Shown: in pieces, positions 50,201 through 61,801 of the stretch
Numbering within the stretch: the stretch's first letter is position 1
Layout of the letters: every line of letters starts with the position of its first letter
From: Lagopus muta
Taxonomy: Eukaryota > Chordata > Aves > Galliformes > Phasianidae
Direction of reading: 5' to 3'
DNA: 64,000 nt
Assembly: GCF_023343835.1 (NCBI RefSeq)
Contig: NC_064443.1
Span: 9,610,001-9,674,000 of the forward strand
Translations under genes and position numbers: made by a program
The notes under the pieces: model-generated
Told to the model about the DNA's origin: nothing
What the model saw: the letters and a program-made list of their open reading frames with translations, nothing else
The model's database searches: none

Positions 50201-53200
50201 ATTTCCACACACCAAATAAAGGCACATGGCTGTTTGTCCGTAAGAATCCCTGCCTGGGCAGAGCTAGAGCTACCAGAGCGGACATCCCTTTGATACCCAG
50301 CTCAGCCAAAAGAACTCGCCGGCAGTTAGGCTCAGCACCAGCAGCAGCGCAGTATTAATCACCCTGCTGAGTGCGGCCCCAAGAGGCGCCAATTCCCAAA
50401 CAATGTCATGCATCTGAGGCAAAAAAAAAAAAAAAGCCTCGTGCAAAGCCTCAGTAGTCCTGAGCACACACATGGGCACCAGGTACCTGCCCCAGGTTGA
50501 AGAGGGAGCTGAGAGCAGCTGCAGTATATAAAGGGAAGGCTGCAAAGCTGGCCTACTGACAGCAAAAAATAAACCCCTGGACTTGAATGTAGCTCTAGAT
50601 TCTGAGCTTGGCCAGGCACAGGTGGTATTGCTGGGGCACACCTTCCTTGCCAGCATCCCCGGCCCCTCACACAAACCGGCGCACGTGTCTGCTGTCTCTG
50701 CGTGACTCTGACTGGGCTGTGCTCGTGTGGCTGTCAAATAGCATCTCTCCATTCTTTTGGGATTACGTGTTTCAATTGCTGGTGAGGACTGGAAGCAACC
50801 CATGTGCCAGTCGTGGGCTGAGATGCACCTTCCTGCAGCCCCTTTGCTGCTGCTGCTGCTCACTTTATTTGCCCGCAAAATGCCAGAGTGTCTTCCCACG
50901 CTGAGCAGAGGGGAAAAACTTTTGTGTGCTCTGATCTGTGGCTTTTCGCCTGCAGCTTCCCCTTGAGGGCTTAATGTAGTTATTTCTACCCCTGATGCCT
51001 ATAATTAAATGAACATTTCCTTATGGCACTGAAGAGGCCAAGGAAAAATTGACTACAGGGAATTTTCAACCATCCTGATTTATACTCCCTCAGCTCAGGC
51101 TCATTCACACAGTGTTAACGAACCTTCTAAGCAAGCAGAAATAAAAAAAAAATAATAATAAATAGCCCATATGCAGACAAGCACCTCAGGGAACGATGAG
51201 CGGGAAAAGACCACTTCCCTCCTCCCTCCCTCTGCTTTTAACCACATCGTTTTCCTAATTGCAAAAGCAAAGGGGTTCAGATACCAGGAGTCTGTGAAGG
51301 TGTTTCCGTGCTCCACCACCAGACTGCCACTGCCCAGCCCACTGCTGGGACCCTGCTGCAGTGTATGCTGTATTTTAGCCCATCCTGCAGGTCTGTGGAG
51401 GCTCCCGACCCTGTGGGAAGGCATCAGTCCCTGCAGCTCTCAGGCTTTAACCATGCTTGTCTTGAGGGATTGGAGGAGCAAGACCACAGTGCACTTAATT
51501 ATTCCAGGCTGGAACAGCTCCTAAACCACTGAGCAAAGCTGCCAGCCAAAATGGGGCTCAGTTTATAAATTCCCAGCAATCTTGGTCTCCAATGTGAGAT
51601 TTCTCCCAATCTAGGTAGGGATTCAGGTCTCTCCAGAGATGCTCAGCTGTCCAAGTCCAGCCCACCAAAGCCACCACACCCCACTAGGATTACCAGTTTC
51701 ACTGGATTAGGAACTAACTGAGCTGCCCCTTGCCTCCCACCTCTATGCCTCTCTGCTATGGAAGCAGAGAGATCACAGAAATCCAAGGACCCAAATCTTC
51801 TGTATCATCACCAGCTGGATAGCAACACTAGAAAGTTTCCAGCAGTCTCAGCAGAAGAGGAAACACCCTCAGCACAGCAGCATCAGCTGTAGTCCTTTTG
51901 GCCGCCAGATTTTAAAACCACCATGAGGTCACTGTCCATTCTCCTCCACAGAGCAAACGCAGCTTTCGAGCAATGGGGACGGGGCCAGGCTGTGCTAGCA
52001 GAATGGCGGGTGAGAATTCAGCAGGTTCTCCCTAAGCACATTGCTCAGTGGATGGTTGGCAGGAATAGGGAGCCCAGGTGATGAGATGCAGCCCAAGGAC
52101 TTTCGCCAGCTGCGCCCCTAACAGAGACAGCCTGCCTCGAGAAACCCACAGAGCCATTTCCCAGCTCAGCACAGGCACTGCTTATTGCATCGGTGCCACA
52201 AAGTACTGGCACAGCACCACAACAGGTTTTCTGATCCGTTTTGCTCTTTAAGCTCACCATTGTTTGCAAACCTAAAAGGCTTTATCCCTTCTCTTTAGGG
52301 AGCCCCGGACCACAGGGGCGAGGCACCGTACAGCCAGCCGCTCAGGGGCAGAGCGGTTCCACAGCGCTTACAGATGGCACATTCCCCCACGTTTTCAGAT
52401 TGGGGTAATGAGATAGGCACGGCGGGGGGCTGCGTGTCACCGTATCACAGCTCGGTCGTGCTGGAAGACAGAGACTGGTTGAGAAATCAGCCATTCCCTC
52501 CCTGGCGGAATGACTCAAGACAAAGACTCCCCCACACTCGAGATGTCCCTGTTCTGAACTCTTGCTCCTCAGCCTCACTCAAACCAGATTTCGGTACAAA
52601 AGAGATGGTGGTAGGGAGGGAAAGCACAATCCCAGCTTCACGAGTCCCGAAGCCCTTTGTTGGGAAATCTCCGCAGATTATTTAAAAATAGGAGCTCAGC
52701 CCTCTCAACTATTGAGCGCAATTATTCCTGCACTTCATTGCCTTTCCCTGGCACGCTGCCTCTCCTCCAAATTTCAAGAGGAGACTCTCGGGGGGAGCAA
52801 GGAGCAATTTGCGGTTCCCCCTTCCTTTGTGGCAGTTTAGCGGTAGGCAGTAAAACCCCCCGGCGCCAGAAGAAGCCGTTCCGTCCAAGGGAGCGGTTTG
52901 GGGACAGCCCTGGCGCGGCAAGGTCTTCCACGCCGGAGCGCTGCGGAGGGCAGCGGGCGACCTACACCGTGACCGGACCCCATGGCGGAGCAATACCGAC
53001 CCGCGCTGGGGGCTCTGGTGCTCGCGGGTGTCCGGGAGACAGCAGCCCGCCCCGCGAGCCGCGCTGCCTGCCAAGGGAAAAGGCAACACGCGTCCCGGGG
53101 CACCGCGATGCTCGGGGCCACCCGCGGAGCTGCAGCGCCCCAAAGGGAAGCACGGCCCACACCCACCACCGGCGCTCCCATCCTTCACTCACCGGTGGCC

Positions 53201-53247
53201 AGGAGGAGCAGCAGCGGCAGCGCCGGGGCTCGGTGCAACGGCTGCAT
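26051..53247 (-). CDS. PODXL2: PODXL2 (podocalyxin-like 2, endoglycan), complete
   Basis: Spliced minus-strand exons: 53247-53193, 43380-43087, 34292-33397, 32356-32282, 29344-29188, 28299-28238, 26729-26550 and 26260-26051, 1929 nt including the TAG stop, 642 residues (human 605). CD34-family sialomucin of the plasma membrane; the human protein binds selectins through sulphated tyrosines and sialylated O-glycans. Visible: signal peptide (about 1-26, ending CLCLA), acidic N-terminal module with Tyr97 and Tyr118, a Ser/Thr/Glu-rich mucin region (about 119-410), a cysteine-containing membrane-proximal domain (Cys418, Cys440, Cys525), a transmembrane helix (about 539-562) and a tail ending DTHL, a class I PDZ ligand. 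N-glycosylation sequons at 106, 132, 378, 433, 518 and 530. The mucin part is divergent; the ends are strongly conserved. Confidence 0.97.
26550..26729 (-). CDS. PODXL2: PODXL2 coding exon 7 (stalk and transmembrane helix)
   Basis: 180 nt in phase 0 encoding 60 residues. It starts IGIQNYSTTTSCQ and continues through the hydrophobic span LFVVLVIIGSICAIIIVLGL to YNCWQKRLPK. Asn518 and Asn530 are sequons just outside the membrane. Confidence 0.96.
28238..28299 (-). CDS. PODXL2: PODXL2 coding exon 6
   Basis: 62 nt encoding Gly493 (split) and IIPTKDVLMALGDVKRSLAE, against human VVPTQDVLSMLGDIRRSLEE. The acceptor is CTTTACAG and the donor GTAAAA. Confidence 0.95.
29188..29344 (-). CDS. PODXL2: PODXL2 coding exon 5
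   Basis: 157 nt encoding residues 441-492 plus one base of Gly493. Conserved parts are RGPQLLALVED, ISLSKPNE and HLLMTLAGEQ (human RGPQLLALVEE, ISLSKPSE, HLLMTLVGEQ). The donor is GTAAGT. Confidence 0.96.
32282..32356 (-). CDS. PODXL2: PODXL2 coding exon 4
   Basis: 75 nt in phase 0 encoding 25 residues, VICKDWSNLAGKNYIILNMS then DNIDC. It is almost identical to human and carries two cysteines of the membrane-proximal domain and one sequon (Asn433). Confidence 0.96.
33397..34292 (-). CDS. PODXL2: PODXL2 coding exon 3 (mucin domain)
   Basis: 896 nt encoding Asp117 (split) to Gln415. It starts DYSFSAASQKALLKRNGTQT and is thereafter rich in Ser, Thr, Pro, Glu and Ala. Recognisable islands against human are SSMGPGLLP (human SSMGPSLLLP) and PWNSAQ at the end (human PWDSTQ). 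The long Glu tract of mammals is reduced to four Glu (165-168). Confidence 0.95.
41180..41195. repeat. T16 homopolymer
   Basis: Sixteen consecutive T on the plus strand in PODXL2 intron 2. No flanking retrotransposon body was recognised. Confidence 0.9.
42734..42801. repeat. GA-rich simple repeat
   Basis: Imperfect (GA)n with periodic GACAGAGAAA interruptions, about 68 bp, purine-only apart from those C bases. Read as a CT tract in PODXL2 pre-mRNA, about 290 nt after the exon 2 donor. Confidence 0.95.
43087..43380 (-). CDS. PODXL2: PODXL2 coding exon 2 (selectin-binding module)
   Basis: 294 nt encoding residues 20-116. It contains GLTSTSLLEF, GSGFASEENEES and ILQPPQYFWED, which match human GLTSTSLLDL, GSGFPSEENEES and ILQPPQYFWEE. 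Tyr97 lies in PPQYFW. A Ser-Gly followed by acidic residues is a plausible glycosaminoglycan site. Phase 1 at both ends agrees with exons 1 and 3. Confidence 0.95.
44560..45265 (+). mobile_element. Decayed CR1-clade LINE (reverse transcriptase remnant and 3' end)
   Basis: Plus-strand text around 44750-44800 (GTCCTTGGACCTGGTGCAGT then TTAACATTTTAAGTGACCTTG) resembles the CR1/L3 reverse-transcriptase segment that codes for V-L-G-P-V-L-F-N-I-F-x-x-D-L, with damage. AACAAAGCTAGGAGATATCC nearby fits the following D-D-T-K-L-G-G segment. The right end, TTCCTTCCTACC and TGTTCTATGACTCC, resembles a CR1 3' tail. Frames are broken. The limits and the exact subfamily are uncertain, and internal deletions are likely. 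Confidence 0.6.
45585..45590 (-). terminator. Possible cryptic poly(A) signal in PODXL2 intron 1
   Basis: AATAAA on the minus strand. Minus-strand frames of 180 and 131 codons end at 45605 and at 45586, so the second has its TAA stop inside the AATAAA itself. The downstream GT-rich element is weak. It could mark an intronic polyadenylation site, a noncoding transcript end or nothing. Confidence 0.25.
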
Positions 53248-53660
53248 GGCGGCGGCCGCTGCCCTGCCGCGCCGCTTCTTCACGGGGAGCGGGGCCGCCC
53301 CGCAGCCCGCCGGGCTCTGCCCCTCGCCGCCGCCGCGCCCGCCTGCCGCCCGGCCCCGCGCTGCATCCCGCCGCCCGGCGCCGCCTCCTCCCGCCGCTCC
53401 GAGGGCGGGGGAAGGTTCCGAGGCGGCCGCGGAGGCGGCGCGCAGCCGGTGCTCGGCCCCTCGGTTCGCGCCCGCCGATCCGCCGCCGCCCCCGGCTGCA
53501 GAGCGCGGCCCCACGCGCCTCACCACACAACGAGCGCCGGCGGCGCGGCTGCGTGCGCGGGCGGAGGTGACCGGCCCCCCCGCGGCGAGGGCGGGAGCGC
53601 TGCCGCCACAGGAGAGCCGAGCGACGAAGACCTGGTCCTGAGTGTGGAACGCGACAGCAC
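52830..53660 (-). promoter_or_regulatory. PODXL2: PODXL2 CpG-island promoter
   Basis: Extremely GC- and CpG-rich DNA around exon 1, with GC boxes such as GGGCGGGGG near 53403. No TATA box stands near the start. The transcription start is presumably within about 53300-53660, but this cannot be fixed from sequence. Confidence 0.8.
53193..53247 (-). CDS. PODXL2: PODXL2 coding exon 1 (signal peptide)
   Basis: Encodes MQPLHRAPALPLLLLLAT and the first base of Gly19, ending at a GTGAGT donor. The ATG follows GCCGCC, an ideal Kozak context. The Leu-rich core is the first half of the signal peptide; exon 2 supplies the rest. Confidence 0.9.
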
Positions 53661-56600
53661 TCCGAGCTGAAGGACCCGGAATCGCGTCGGCCTCTTTCCA
53701 CCGGGCATCAAGCTCGTGTTTCCAAGCTTTTCCTCGCAGCAGTCATGAGGAGCCTTTTTTTTTTGGTTCCAAGATAGTTTCTCTCATCACGCAGCTCCAG
53801 GAGAGCAGGCAATGCCAAAATCCAACACCTCGTGCTCCATGGGAGGAGGAAGCCATATCCTCACCACATGCTGTCACACACACCGTGTTTGTCGCCTTCT
53901 TCAGCAAGGTGTGCAGGTGGCTCCTCACCTGCTCCTCAGCACACAGGGCAGAGGTGTGCAGCTGTCCTCTCGCCCATCGCCCATCTCGTGAGCTGTGGTG
54001 CTCCCCTTCAGCCCAAAACAACAGGTCTGGAGGCAGTTGGGATTTTAGATCTGAACGTTCCTATCCCCCAGATAAAGGCGTTTTTTATTCTTTTCCCTGC
54101 AAGAACCGAATGCTCTTTGCTTGAGGATTGAATCTCCTGAAACCTGTTTTTTTTTTTCGTGTCGTGAACATGACGGTTTTTCAGTCTTTCCACAGATGAA
54201 AGGTGCCTTGCCAAGGCCCACCACAGCCTCTCAATAGGATGAGGGGAATGGCCTCAAGTCACGGGTTCAGGTTGCACGTTAGAAAAGCTCCTCTGAGGGG
54301 GTGGTGAGGCACTGGCGCGGGCTGCCCAGGGGGGTGGTGGAGTCACCATCCTTGGTGACACCATACATTTCAAGAAATATGTGTATGTGGCACTGAGAGA
54401 CGTGACTTAGGAGTGGTGGTGGGTGGGTGGTTGAACTTGATGTTCTTAGAGGTCTTTTCTGATCTAGTGAGCCAAAACAACCAGGCCCAGGCCTTTGGTA
54501 CAATCAGTTACTGGCCTTCGTAGCTCCTGCCAGACCATCACCACCCCTTGGGGCAATTAGCTACTTTTCTTTTTTGCTCTTTTTGGCCATTTTTTCCCCT
54601 CTATCACCCACCCCCCATGCAGCACTTACCCCACAAGGGCAGGTGACGGGCTGGCAGCACCCGTTACCCAGCGCAGCAAGGCAAAGCCAGCAGGCATGAA
54701 CCAAAGCACTCGCTTTTGGCTTCTTTTGGACCACATCCTCCAGCACTCTGAAAGTCCTTTTTATTCCAGAATCAATGCAGCCCCCAGCCCCCACCGAGCA
54801 GGAAATGCAGCAGGAACTTCTGAGCCGCCGCTTAGTCCTTTGCTGAGATAAAAACCCCTCAGTGCACTCAGGCTTTAGCCCATGCATGGCATTTAATGAA
54901 TGCTCTTGTCATTTTTCACTTTTCTGCTGGTAATTTGGCTGTCTCAGCGTGCAGGTGGCTTGCTTACTATGAGCAAGTCACTAAGAGCCTTTCAGATCTC
55001 CTGACCCTGCCACATCCAGCCCCCCAATCTTAGAAACTGGATCCAGTGTCTCCAGCAGCCCAATGGCATCAAAGGAAGCGCTGAGACGCCCTCATGAATT
55101 ACACGGCCTCGCATCAGGGGAAAGGGAGCCATGCAGGAACAGCACTGTGCTTCCTACGAGGCTCATGGTGCTCCTTGGTGCTGCATGGATTCATTTTGAC
55201 ATTATATGTCAAGAAGAGGGGAATATGGAAAGAGAAGATGTATCTTAGACAAGAAAATGAAATAAAATTAGTGGTAACATCAATCAACCAGCAAAGCACA
55301 GAACAGCCAGTAGGGATGGGCAACACCAGTGCTCTTTAGAAATGAACTTAAACACAGCACAGCCCATGTCTTCATTTTACACTGCCTCAAATAGGGATGG
55401 CTGGCTCAGCTCTCCCGAGGTATTTACAGCTTTATAGGCAACGGCTTGCCATTTCTCCTTTGATCTTCTCCAGCCCCCCTACCTGGGGTTTGTTCTCCAA
55501 TGATGTTCAGAGCATTGGTAAAAGGGGCTTTGCAATTGCACTAAATGCTTTTTATAGCTGCTTCAAAGCCATTGAGAAAAGTGATAGCAGGAGAAACTTC
55601 TCTAGGTATTACCATTATCTGTGCTTTTCTGTTCTCCTTCAAAATTGTTCAATTTCACAGTTACGTCTATTAGAGGGAATCAAAAAGGCAGTATGTATTT
55701 TAGGTTGGCAAAACTGGAAATCCTTCTGCTGTCTCTCCCTGTAAGTTACCGTAACAGCTTTTGCCTTCAGGAAATTCAACCAGCTTTCTGATTTCAATTT
55801 AAGGGTCACATTGTGTTCCATGATACTTGCAAACAAATGCTACCAAAGTAGAAAAACAAGGTGATAGCTAAGGGAAAGAATTTAGTGCCTAGAACTTGTT
55901 AATTAAAAATAAATTAAACAAGTCTAATCTCAGTAGAAATAGAATTTGTTTTGAAGCTCCAGTTAAAAAAAAAAAAAAGACAAAAGCAACACATTAATTT
56001 GAAATATGCTGTTAAGTAGTTTTATTCTCCTAAATACAGCAAAATTGAATTCACCTACAAAGATGAAAGTGATCTATTGCCCTTGCTCAGCAGAGAAAGA
56101 AAATAAGCAATAAGGAGAACAAATAAGCAGTCAGATGTTAAGCTCTTGCAGTGTTAGAAATGTAGGATGTCACTAGTACTAGGGAAAAGGTTTAACCCCA
56201 CGTCGTTTGCCCTCTCACACTGGTCCATACAACAGAAAGGTATCTGTGGCCTTTATTACAACAGGTGAAGGAAAACAAGCTACTTTCAGACCTTGCCCAA
56301 TTACTTTGCTGGCTTTTTGGGACAGAGCCTCAGTGACACAGCAGGTTTGTGGCACACCAAGTGGTTTAACCCCATCTGCTGTGAGGCTGAGCAGCTTTTT
56401 GGCACCACGTCCCACCTTGAGGGAAGGGCTTGAGACTCCCCTGCCCTCCTTTCTTAGGCACAAGGAAGGAATTTAACCTCTCCCTTATTATAATGTGAAT
56501 TTATTTCAGAGACTCTAGCAGGCTTTATATAAGCTTGTTTGCTGAGTTAGCCTTTTTAATGCTGGAATACTGAAACATTCTGACTGTACCAAGAAGGGCT

Positions 56601-59600
56601 AGGCATCCACTGTTATATAGCTCAGGCATGCAGCTGCTCTGTGGCTTCTGCTCTCATCCAAAATCATGCTGGGAAGGGCATATAACAAACACTTAAAGAG
56701 GAGAAACCTGGAGCAGTTGGTGCCTTCCTGGATGTGCTGTAATTAGAGGGAAATTGAATCTGCTCTACAGAGAGCACAGGAGTGGGACCAAGATTTTCTG
56801 TATCACTCCGAGCCTTTCTTCATACCTGCACCAGCTTCCTCCCCTGAGGGGATGCTGCTCACCTGGGACACAGCGCTGTTACCAGTCCTGCTTCTTGCTT
56901 CCCGGCCCCTTATACGATGTGGTGGAAAAGCAAGCATGAGTTGTGCTTTTTCTCCCAGTTTCCACGCTCCCCCTGCTGCTTCCCCTCCCCAATGGTCCGC
57001 ATTTCTCACTAAAGCAGAGCCTATTGCTGCATTAACAGCCACGCGTTCTCCTGCAGCAGGCTCTGACAGCAAAGCTCAGCAGACTCCTAGAGGGCAGATG
57101 AAAACAAAGCTATACTGAATTTGATTAAGGGGCCAGAATAACCTTTAACAGAGCCACCTGAGGCAAGGTGACAGTCAGCTCTCCAGCTGAAAGCCAAAGC
57201 TAGTTTCCTCACATCACAGGGACAGAGCTCCCCACTCGAGAGGAAGAGCAACCCAATTTCATGACTGTTTTACAGCAAGCATGCAGAGGGATGGTCACAG
57301 CACCCAGCTGGCATGAGGGTTGACTATAGAGCACCCAGACAGGAAGGATGTGCTCTCTGGAGGCTGTTTCACATCATTTGAGCTGGGTTTATGCATGACA
57401 TTAAAACACCAAAAACCTCCTTATTCCTGCACTGAGCTTAGAAACTCAGTTCCTAAGCAGAGCTCTTGGAAAAGGTTGCAGAGAGATGGAAAAATCTGCA
57501 AAAATACAGAAAACTAGATATCATAAGAGTAGGCAAACCTTAGATTTGCTCAAGATTTTTGCAGGAACAGAAGTATAAACAGGCTAAAGCCCAGCAGAGA
57601 TGAATAGTAATGTTTCTACTCCCAGATGGAGCTTAAATAGAGCACTCGACCATGGTGAACCCAGGTGATGCTATTCAGGGTAATAAAGGCCTTCCAGTAC
57701 TCTCAATGCCCAGACACTGCTAGCTTTTCTCCTGTACAGGAACCTGAGAGAACATCTAGAGGGAGTGTCAGACCCCCAGTGAACAAAGCGTCTTCTCTGG
57801 AAAAAGCCCTGAATAGCTCGTAGGTTACGCTTTTCATTACTAAACTGGAAAGCTCAGTGTTTCTTTGAGAGACACTCCTGGTTCCTTAGCAGTTGGCTAA
57901 ACTGGGATGCACTCAACTCCAGAGCAGAGGGAGCAGCCTGCATCTGAAGAGGGCTAAAGTCCGTTGATGCTGAGAATAAACATGTACTGTCTTATGGGGA
58001 CTGTGGGCACTCCTACAGCTGTGTTTCTGCATGGTTTGATGGGACTGAAGATCTTCAGCATCTTTTATGCAGAACTGTTATTTTCAAGTCTCCCTGAGCA
58101 CCAGACAACCCAGAAGAGAAAGCTGGCAGCTTCCCCACAACCCACTCCTCCTTTACCTTTAGTGGGAAGGAAGTGCCTTGCGAGGTGAGCAGAAAGAAGC
58201 ACAGCCTGCTTCCAAGGAGCTTGTGCTCTAGAGATGCAATGCTCAGCAGCCCCTTGAGGCTCCCTAAAGACATTTAGTTATGGCCGAGGAGTGTGCTGGA
58301 TGGCTGAAGTCATTGGCAGACCAGTACTCCATGATAATGGAGACATTAAATCAGTCATGGCAGCATGAACTGCATAATAGATGCAAAATACAGCAGAAGT
58401 CTGATCCAATTTTGGCTCTACGTTGTTTAGTGGTGAAGTATCTCAGGGGATGGAAAAATACTAGGAAGTTTGGAGTGTGTTCCCCATGCAGCATGGCCCA
58501 AGAGGTAGCATTCTACTTGCTGTAACTAACTGTAGATATAGAACTTCCATATACATTTTCCCATAATGTTTTAATGGCTCTGCAATTGCTTACTGGAATT
58601 CACCTGATCGGTTCAGCTGCGGTCAACAAAGACAGAGCCATAAGCACACAAAATGGCCCTCCTGGTTCAACTGCAGCTGGTTGGTCTGCTCTAGGGCAAG
58701 GTAACACTATCCAACACTGCCACTTCATCTTGAGCACTGTTGTGCTGCAAAAGTTCTTCACAACCAGCTTCTAATCAGCTCTACATAAGCACACAGGAGA
58801 TAGACAAACCAAGTTCCAGCCAATATCTGCTATGAGAGAAATTGAAATAATGCTGGTCCAGAAATGATGCACACACTATTTTTCCCAAGTGGCTATGGCA
58901 TTAATTTGGGGAAGAAAAACACAGTGTAGTGGAGGTAGAATTTTCTGTACTAGGAGGGCATCTGCCATTTGACAAACAGACTCACAGATGCTAGCACACA
59001 GGATGCAACCTGGGACCTGCAAATGTAGCATAGTTGTTTATGATCACAGTAAAGGCAGAACGTCCCAAGATTCTAAACCTTTTTAGTAAGCAGGAAAGGG
59101 CTTGCAAGGAGGCAGCAGGATTTCCATCTCCCCTCTTTTTCCATCTCCCATACCCTAACAAGTTAGCTGGCTACCTGAAGGGCCCTGCAGATACAGTGTA
59201 TGTAATTGTATATAGCACAGAACCACAGACTATCCTGAGTCTCAAAGGACCACAGGGATCAGGCTTACACTCCACCTAGGCAGAAAGCTCCAAGCTGGGC
59301 AGGGGACAAACGGATTTGTATGAGATGCAGAGCCATGCTGTTTTCTCAGGAGTATGCACAAAGCATGTTCAAATTGAACTGGATCAGGATCTGGCCCATT
59401 GTGCCCTTTTCAAATCAAGATGTTCTTCCAAGCCTATCTGACTAGAAGGGATGCTGCCTGGCATCACAGAGCTCTGCCTGCCTTGCAGAGAGCAAGCCCA
59501 TCACCTTTCTGTCTGTGCCCAGGAACAGACTGCTGTGGACCAACCTCACCTCCCCAAAACATTGCTTTTGCCCCAGGTGCTCAGAGGCAGTGCACAGCAT

Positions 59601-61790
59601 TCAAATCTCAGCAGTGAGAAGTGCTCAAGACTGACTAAACTCAGGGTTGTCTGGGGAGCAACTCCTTGTTTCATGTGTGGTTTGGCTAGCTGATCTTCAG
59701 AGCCCTACAGCAAAATCCTCGCTATACTCAGCTGGAACATGCCTCCTGGCAAGGCAGCCCCTGCTCAAAGCAGCATCTATTTTCACCCATCTACACCCCC
59801 ACCCAGACCAGACACCTGATGCTGTCAACAGCCAAAATTTGCTCCAGGGAACCTGAAAAGCTCAGTGGCCGTGAGAGGAGGAACATGCCTTCAGACTGGC
59901 ATTAACACTCCACTGAGCGGCTCATGTCAACATCGGCAAGGGCACAGCTGCAAGAATTCATTGCTCTGCTGGATGCTGGCAACACAAGGTGCAAAGGCAT
60001 AACTGTCTCCATAGTGAGGATTCAAGATGAGGCAGTGAAGTGACAAACAAGTGACTCCAACAGTGGCATCCTTCTGTTGCCACAGATCACAACATGCACC
60101 AAGTGAGGTAGGGCAGAGGACGGGAGGCTGGGGTAGGTGAAATCAGGAGCTCCATTCTGTTCCCTGTATTGCTTCACAGGTTACAGTAACATGCTTGCCC
60201 ACATGTGCGCTGTCCGGGTCACCCCCTGCACAGCATTAAAGAAGCATTTTGTATTTCTCCATGCAATACAAAAACTCTCTCTCCTTCCCCACTCAGTCTT
60301 CATCCCGTGACACCAGTTCAGTTGTTTGACAAGCTTGTTGCACCCCCTATTACTGCTGGGTTTCCTATCTCAAGGCTAGCACTTGCCCAAAGAGCTGGGC
60401 ATAGCTCGAAGTTGCTCTCCCCCAGGACTGCCTCTGTGCCTGGCCTCTGGCATTAGATAAGGTGCTAACAGAGCTGTGCCCAGAGCTCAGGAGCCACTGT
60501 GGCTCTCAGCAAGACCTTACTCCATGGCTCAGGCACACAGGAGCGCTGCTGTCCCCACAACAGATCTGACACACACTCACATCCAGAGAGCAAAGGGCAA
60601 GATCAGGCATGGAGAGCATGCCAGGAAAGTGACTCTGAAGGCTGCCTGCAGAAAGCCCTAGTAGACAGAGACCCAGTGGGAAGGGAAAAAGCCAGCCAAA
60701 ACAGTTAAACAAATACACAGGAGGGAGCTGGCAGACAGAAAAGGCAACACACTGAGCCAGTTTCAGGCTGAGAGTCATGTGCTAGGCCCCCAGCAGGGTT
60801 CAAGCTCCTGAATAACAACCCGGCTGAGAGGGGACACACACACACATCACCATGACAAAACTCCACAATGCTGGCAGCTAGGGACATGTCTGCTTGGCCA
60901 ACACAGAATTGCAGAAGGCAGTTTAGAAATTCTCCTGAGCAAAGGCAGGAGGAGGCTGGAGATGCTGTACAGTCCCCACATCCAACCAGAAAAAGCACAT
61001 TCACTTCAGTAAGCCCTGGAGGAGTTTTACTGCTTCTCCTAGACTGGCAACCCCAAGTGCCAGCCAAGGTGGCAGATAAGTGCTGTTCTAGAACAGTCTC
61101 AAGGTGACAGTAACATTTAAGAGACAGAGTTCCATATGGGGATCAAAGCCCCAAGCTGGAGCTGGGTGGGAATGGCAGCACTCATGACTGCACTGCACGC
61201 AATCACGTCTTGGTATCTACCCCCAAGGAGGACATGCAATACTTGAAACCACTTCAGGCAGGACTTATATCCCTCTATTTGCACAAGCAGTGCCCACTAA
61301 CTTGAAGACCAAACATAGGATGCATGCACCCAGGCCATAAAACACCAGCAAACTGCTAAGCAGCTGGTGCAGTTTCAGGTTGTTCAGCTATGCTCTTCCT
61401 CCCCACCATAACTGCAGGAATTTAAAAATAAAAAGTGAAGGAAATACGAAAGTATTGGAAAACAAATTGTATTAAAATGCACACAGTAAGAAAATTGCAT
61501 GTGAATTATCAGCCCAACTTGCCCTCCCTTAACGTCTCCAGCTCAGGGCTTCTCTCTGTTGCTACTCTTCAAAGCAGCAATCTCAGTAAAAGGATATGAG
61601 GTGCTGTTCAGTTCAGGTGCCAGCACTTGGATAGAGCTGTAAATTCACATCAGCTGACAGCTGTGCAGAGCTATCACCCACTGAGTCAGGGGAAGCCCCT
61701 TCCCTGAGGCTTCTGGACACTGCCTCTGTGTGTTTTGAAGACACTTCCACTGCCTATTCAGGTCACCCCTAATATTAGAACTGGTCAAGT
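53661..61790. other. Intergenic region between MCM2 and PODXL2
   Basis: About 8 kb. It contains a CR1 fragment at 54225-54480, an A14 run at 55965-55978 and ordinary mixed sequence. No exon, RNA gene or conserved protein segment was recognised on either strand; open frames are all under about 120 codons. Confidence 0.7.
54225..54480 (+). mobile_element. CR1 LINE 3' fragment
   Basis: Plus-strand landmarks of the CR1 3' region in the right order: GGAATGGCCTCAAGTCACGG, GGGCTGCCCAGGGGGGTGGT, GGAGTCACCATCCTTGGTGA, GGTTGAACTTGATGTTCTTA and GAGGTCTTTTCTGATCTAG. The terminal ATTCTATG repeats are missing or decayed. It lies about 1 kb upstream of PODXL2 in the opposite sense to the genes. Confidence 0.88.
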
Positions 61791-61801
61791 TTTATTTTAT
61801 T
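61791..61801 (-). terminator. MCM2: MCM2 poly(A) signal (overlapping pair)
   Basis: Two AATAAA hexamers overlap on the minus strand (AATAAAATAAA), 593-603 nt after the MCM2 stop codon. No other AATAAA was seen in between. Cleavage is expected near 61770-61780. Confidence 0.6.

Larger units (their letters stand above)
43381..53192 (-). other. PODXL2: PODXL2 intron 1
   Basis: 9.8 kb separating the two halves of the signal peptide. It contains a decayed CR1-clade LINE at 44560-45265, an AATAAA on the minus strand at 45585-45590 preceded by open frames, a C11 run at 46855-46865, A-runs at 47766-47783 and 50421-50435, and AAAC-type low-complexity DNA near 48746-48772. The last 350 bp fall in the promoter CpG island. 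Confidence 0.7.

Noticed and set aside
49776..50899. Minus-strand frames of 177 and 209 codons in PODXL2 intron 1
   Set aside because: No recognisable domain, no conserved motif and no matching splice phases to PODXL2 exons 1 and 2.
52657..53670. 337-codon plus-strand open frame, and others of 160-219 codons on both strands around it
   Set aside because: They lie in the PODXL2 CpG island, where very high GC removes stop codons by chance. The products are Ala/Pro/Arg/Gly-rich without domain structure.
55063..55339. Small plus-strand frames and the short palindrome TTGACAT-TAT-ATGTCAA near 55196
   Set aside because: The 7-bp arms are within chance expectation for 64 kb and the frames have no homology.
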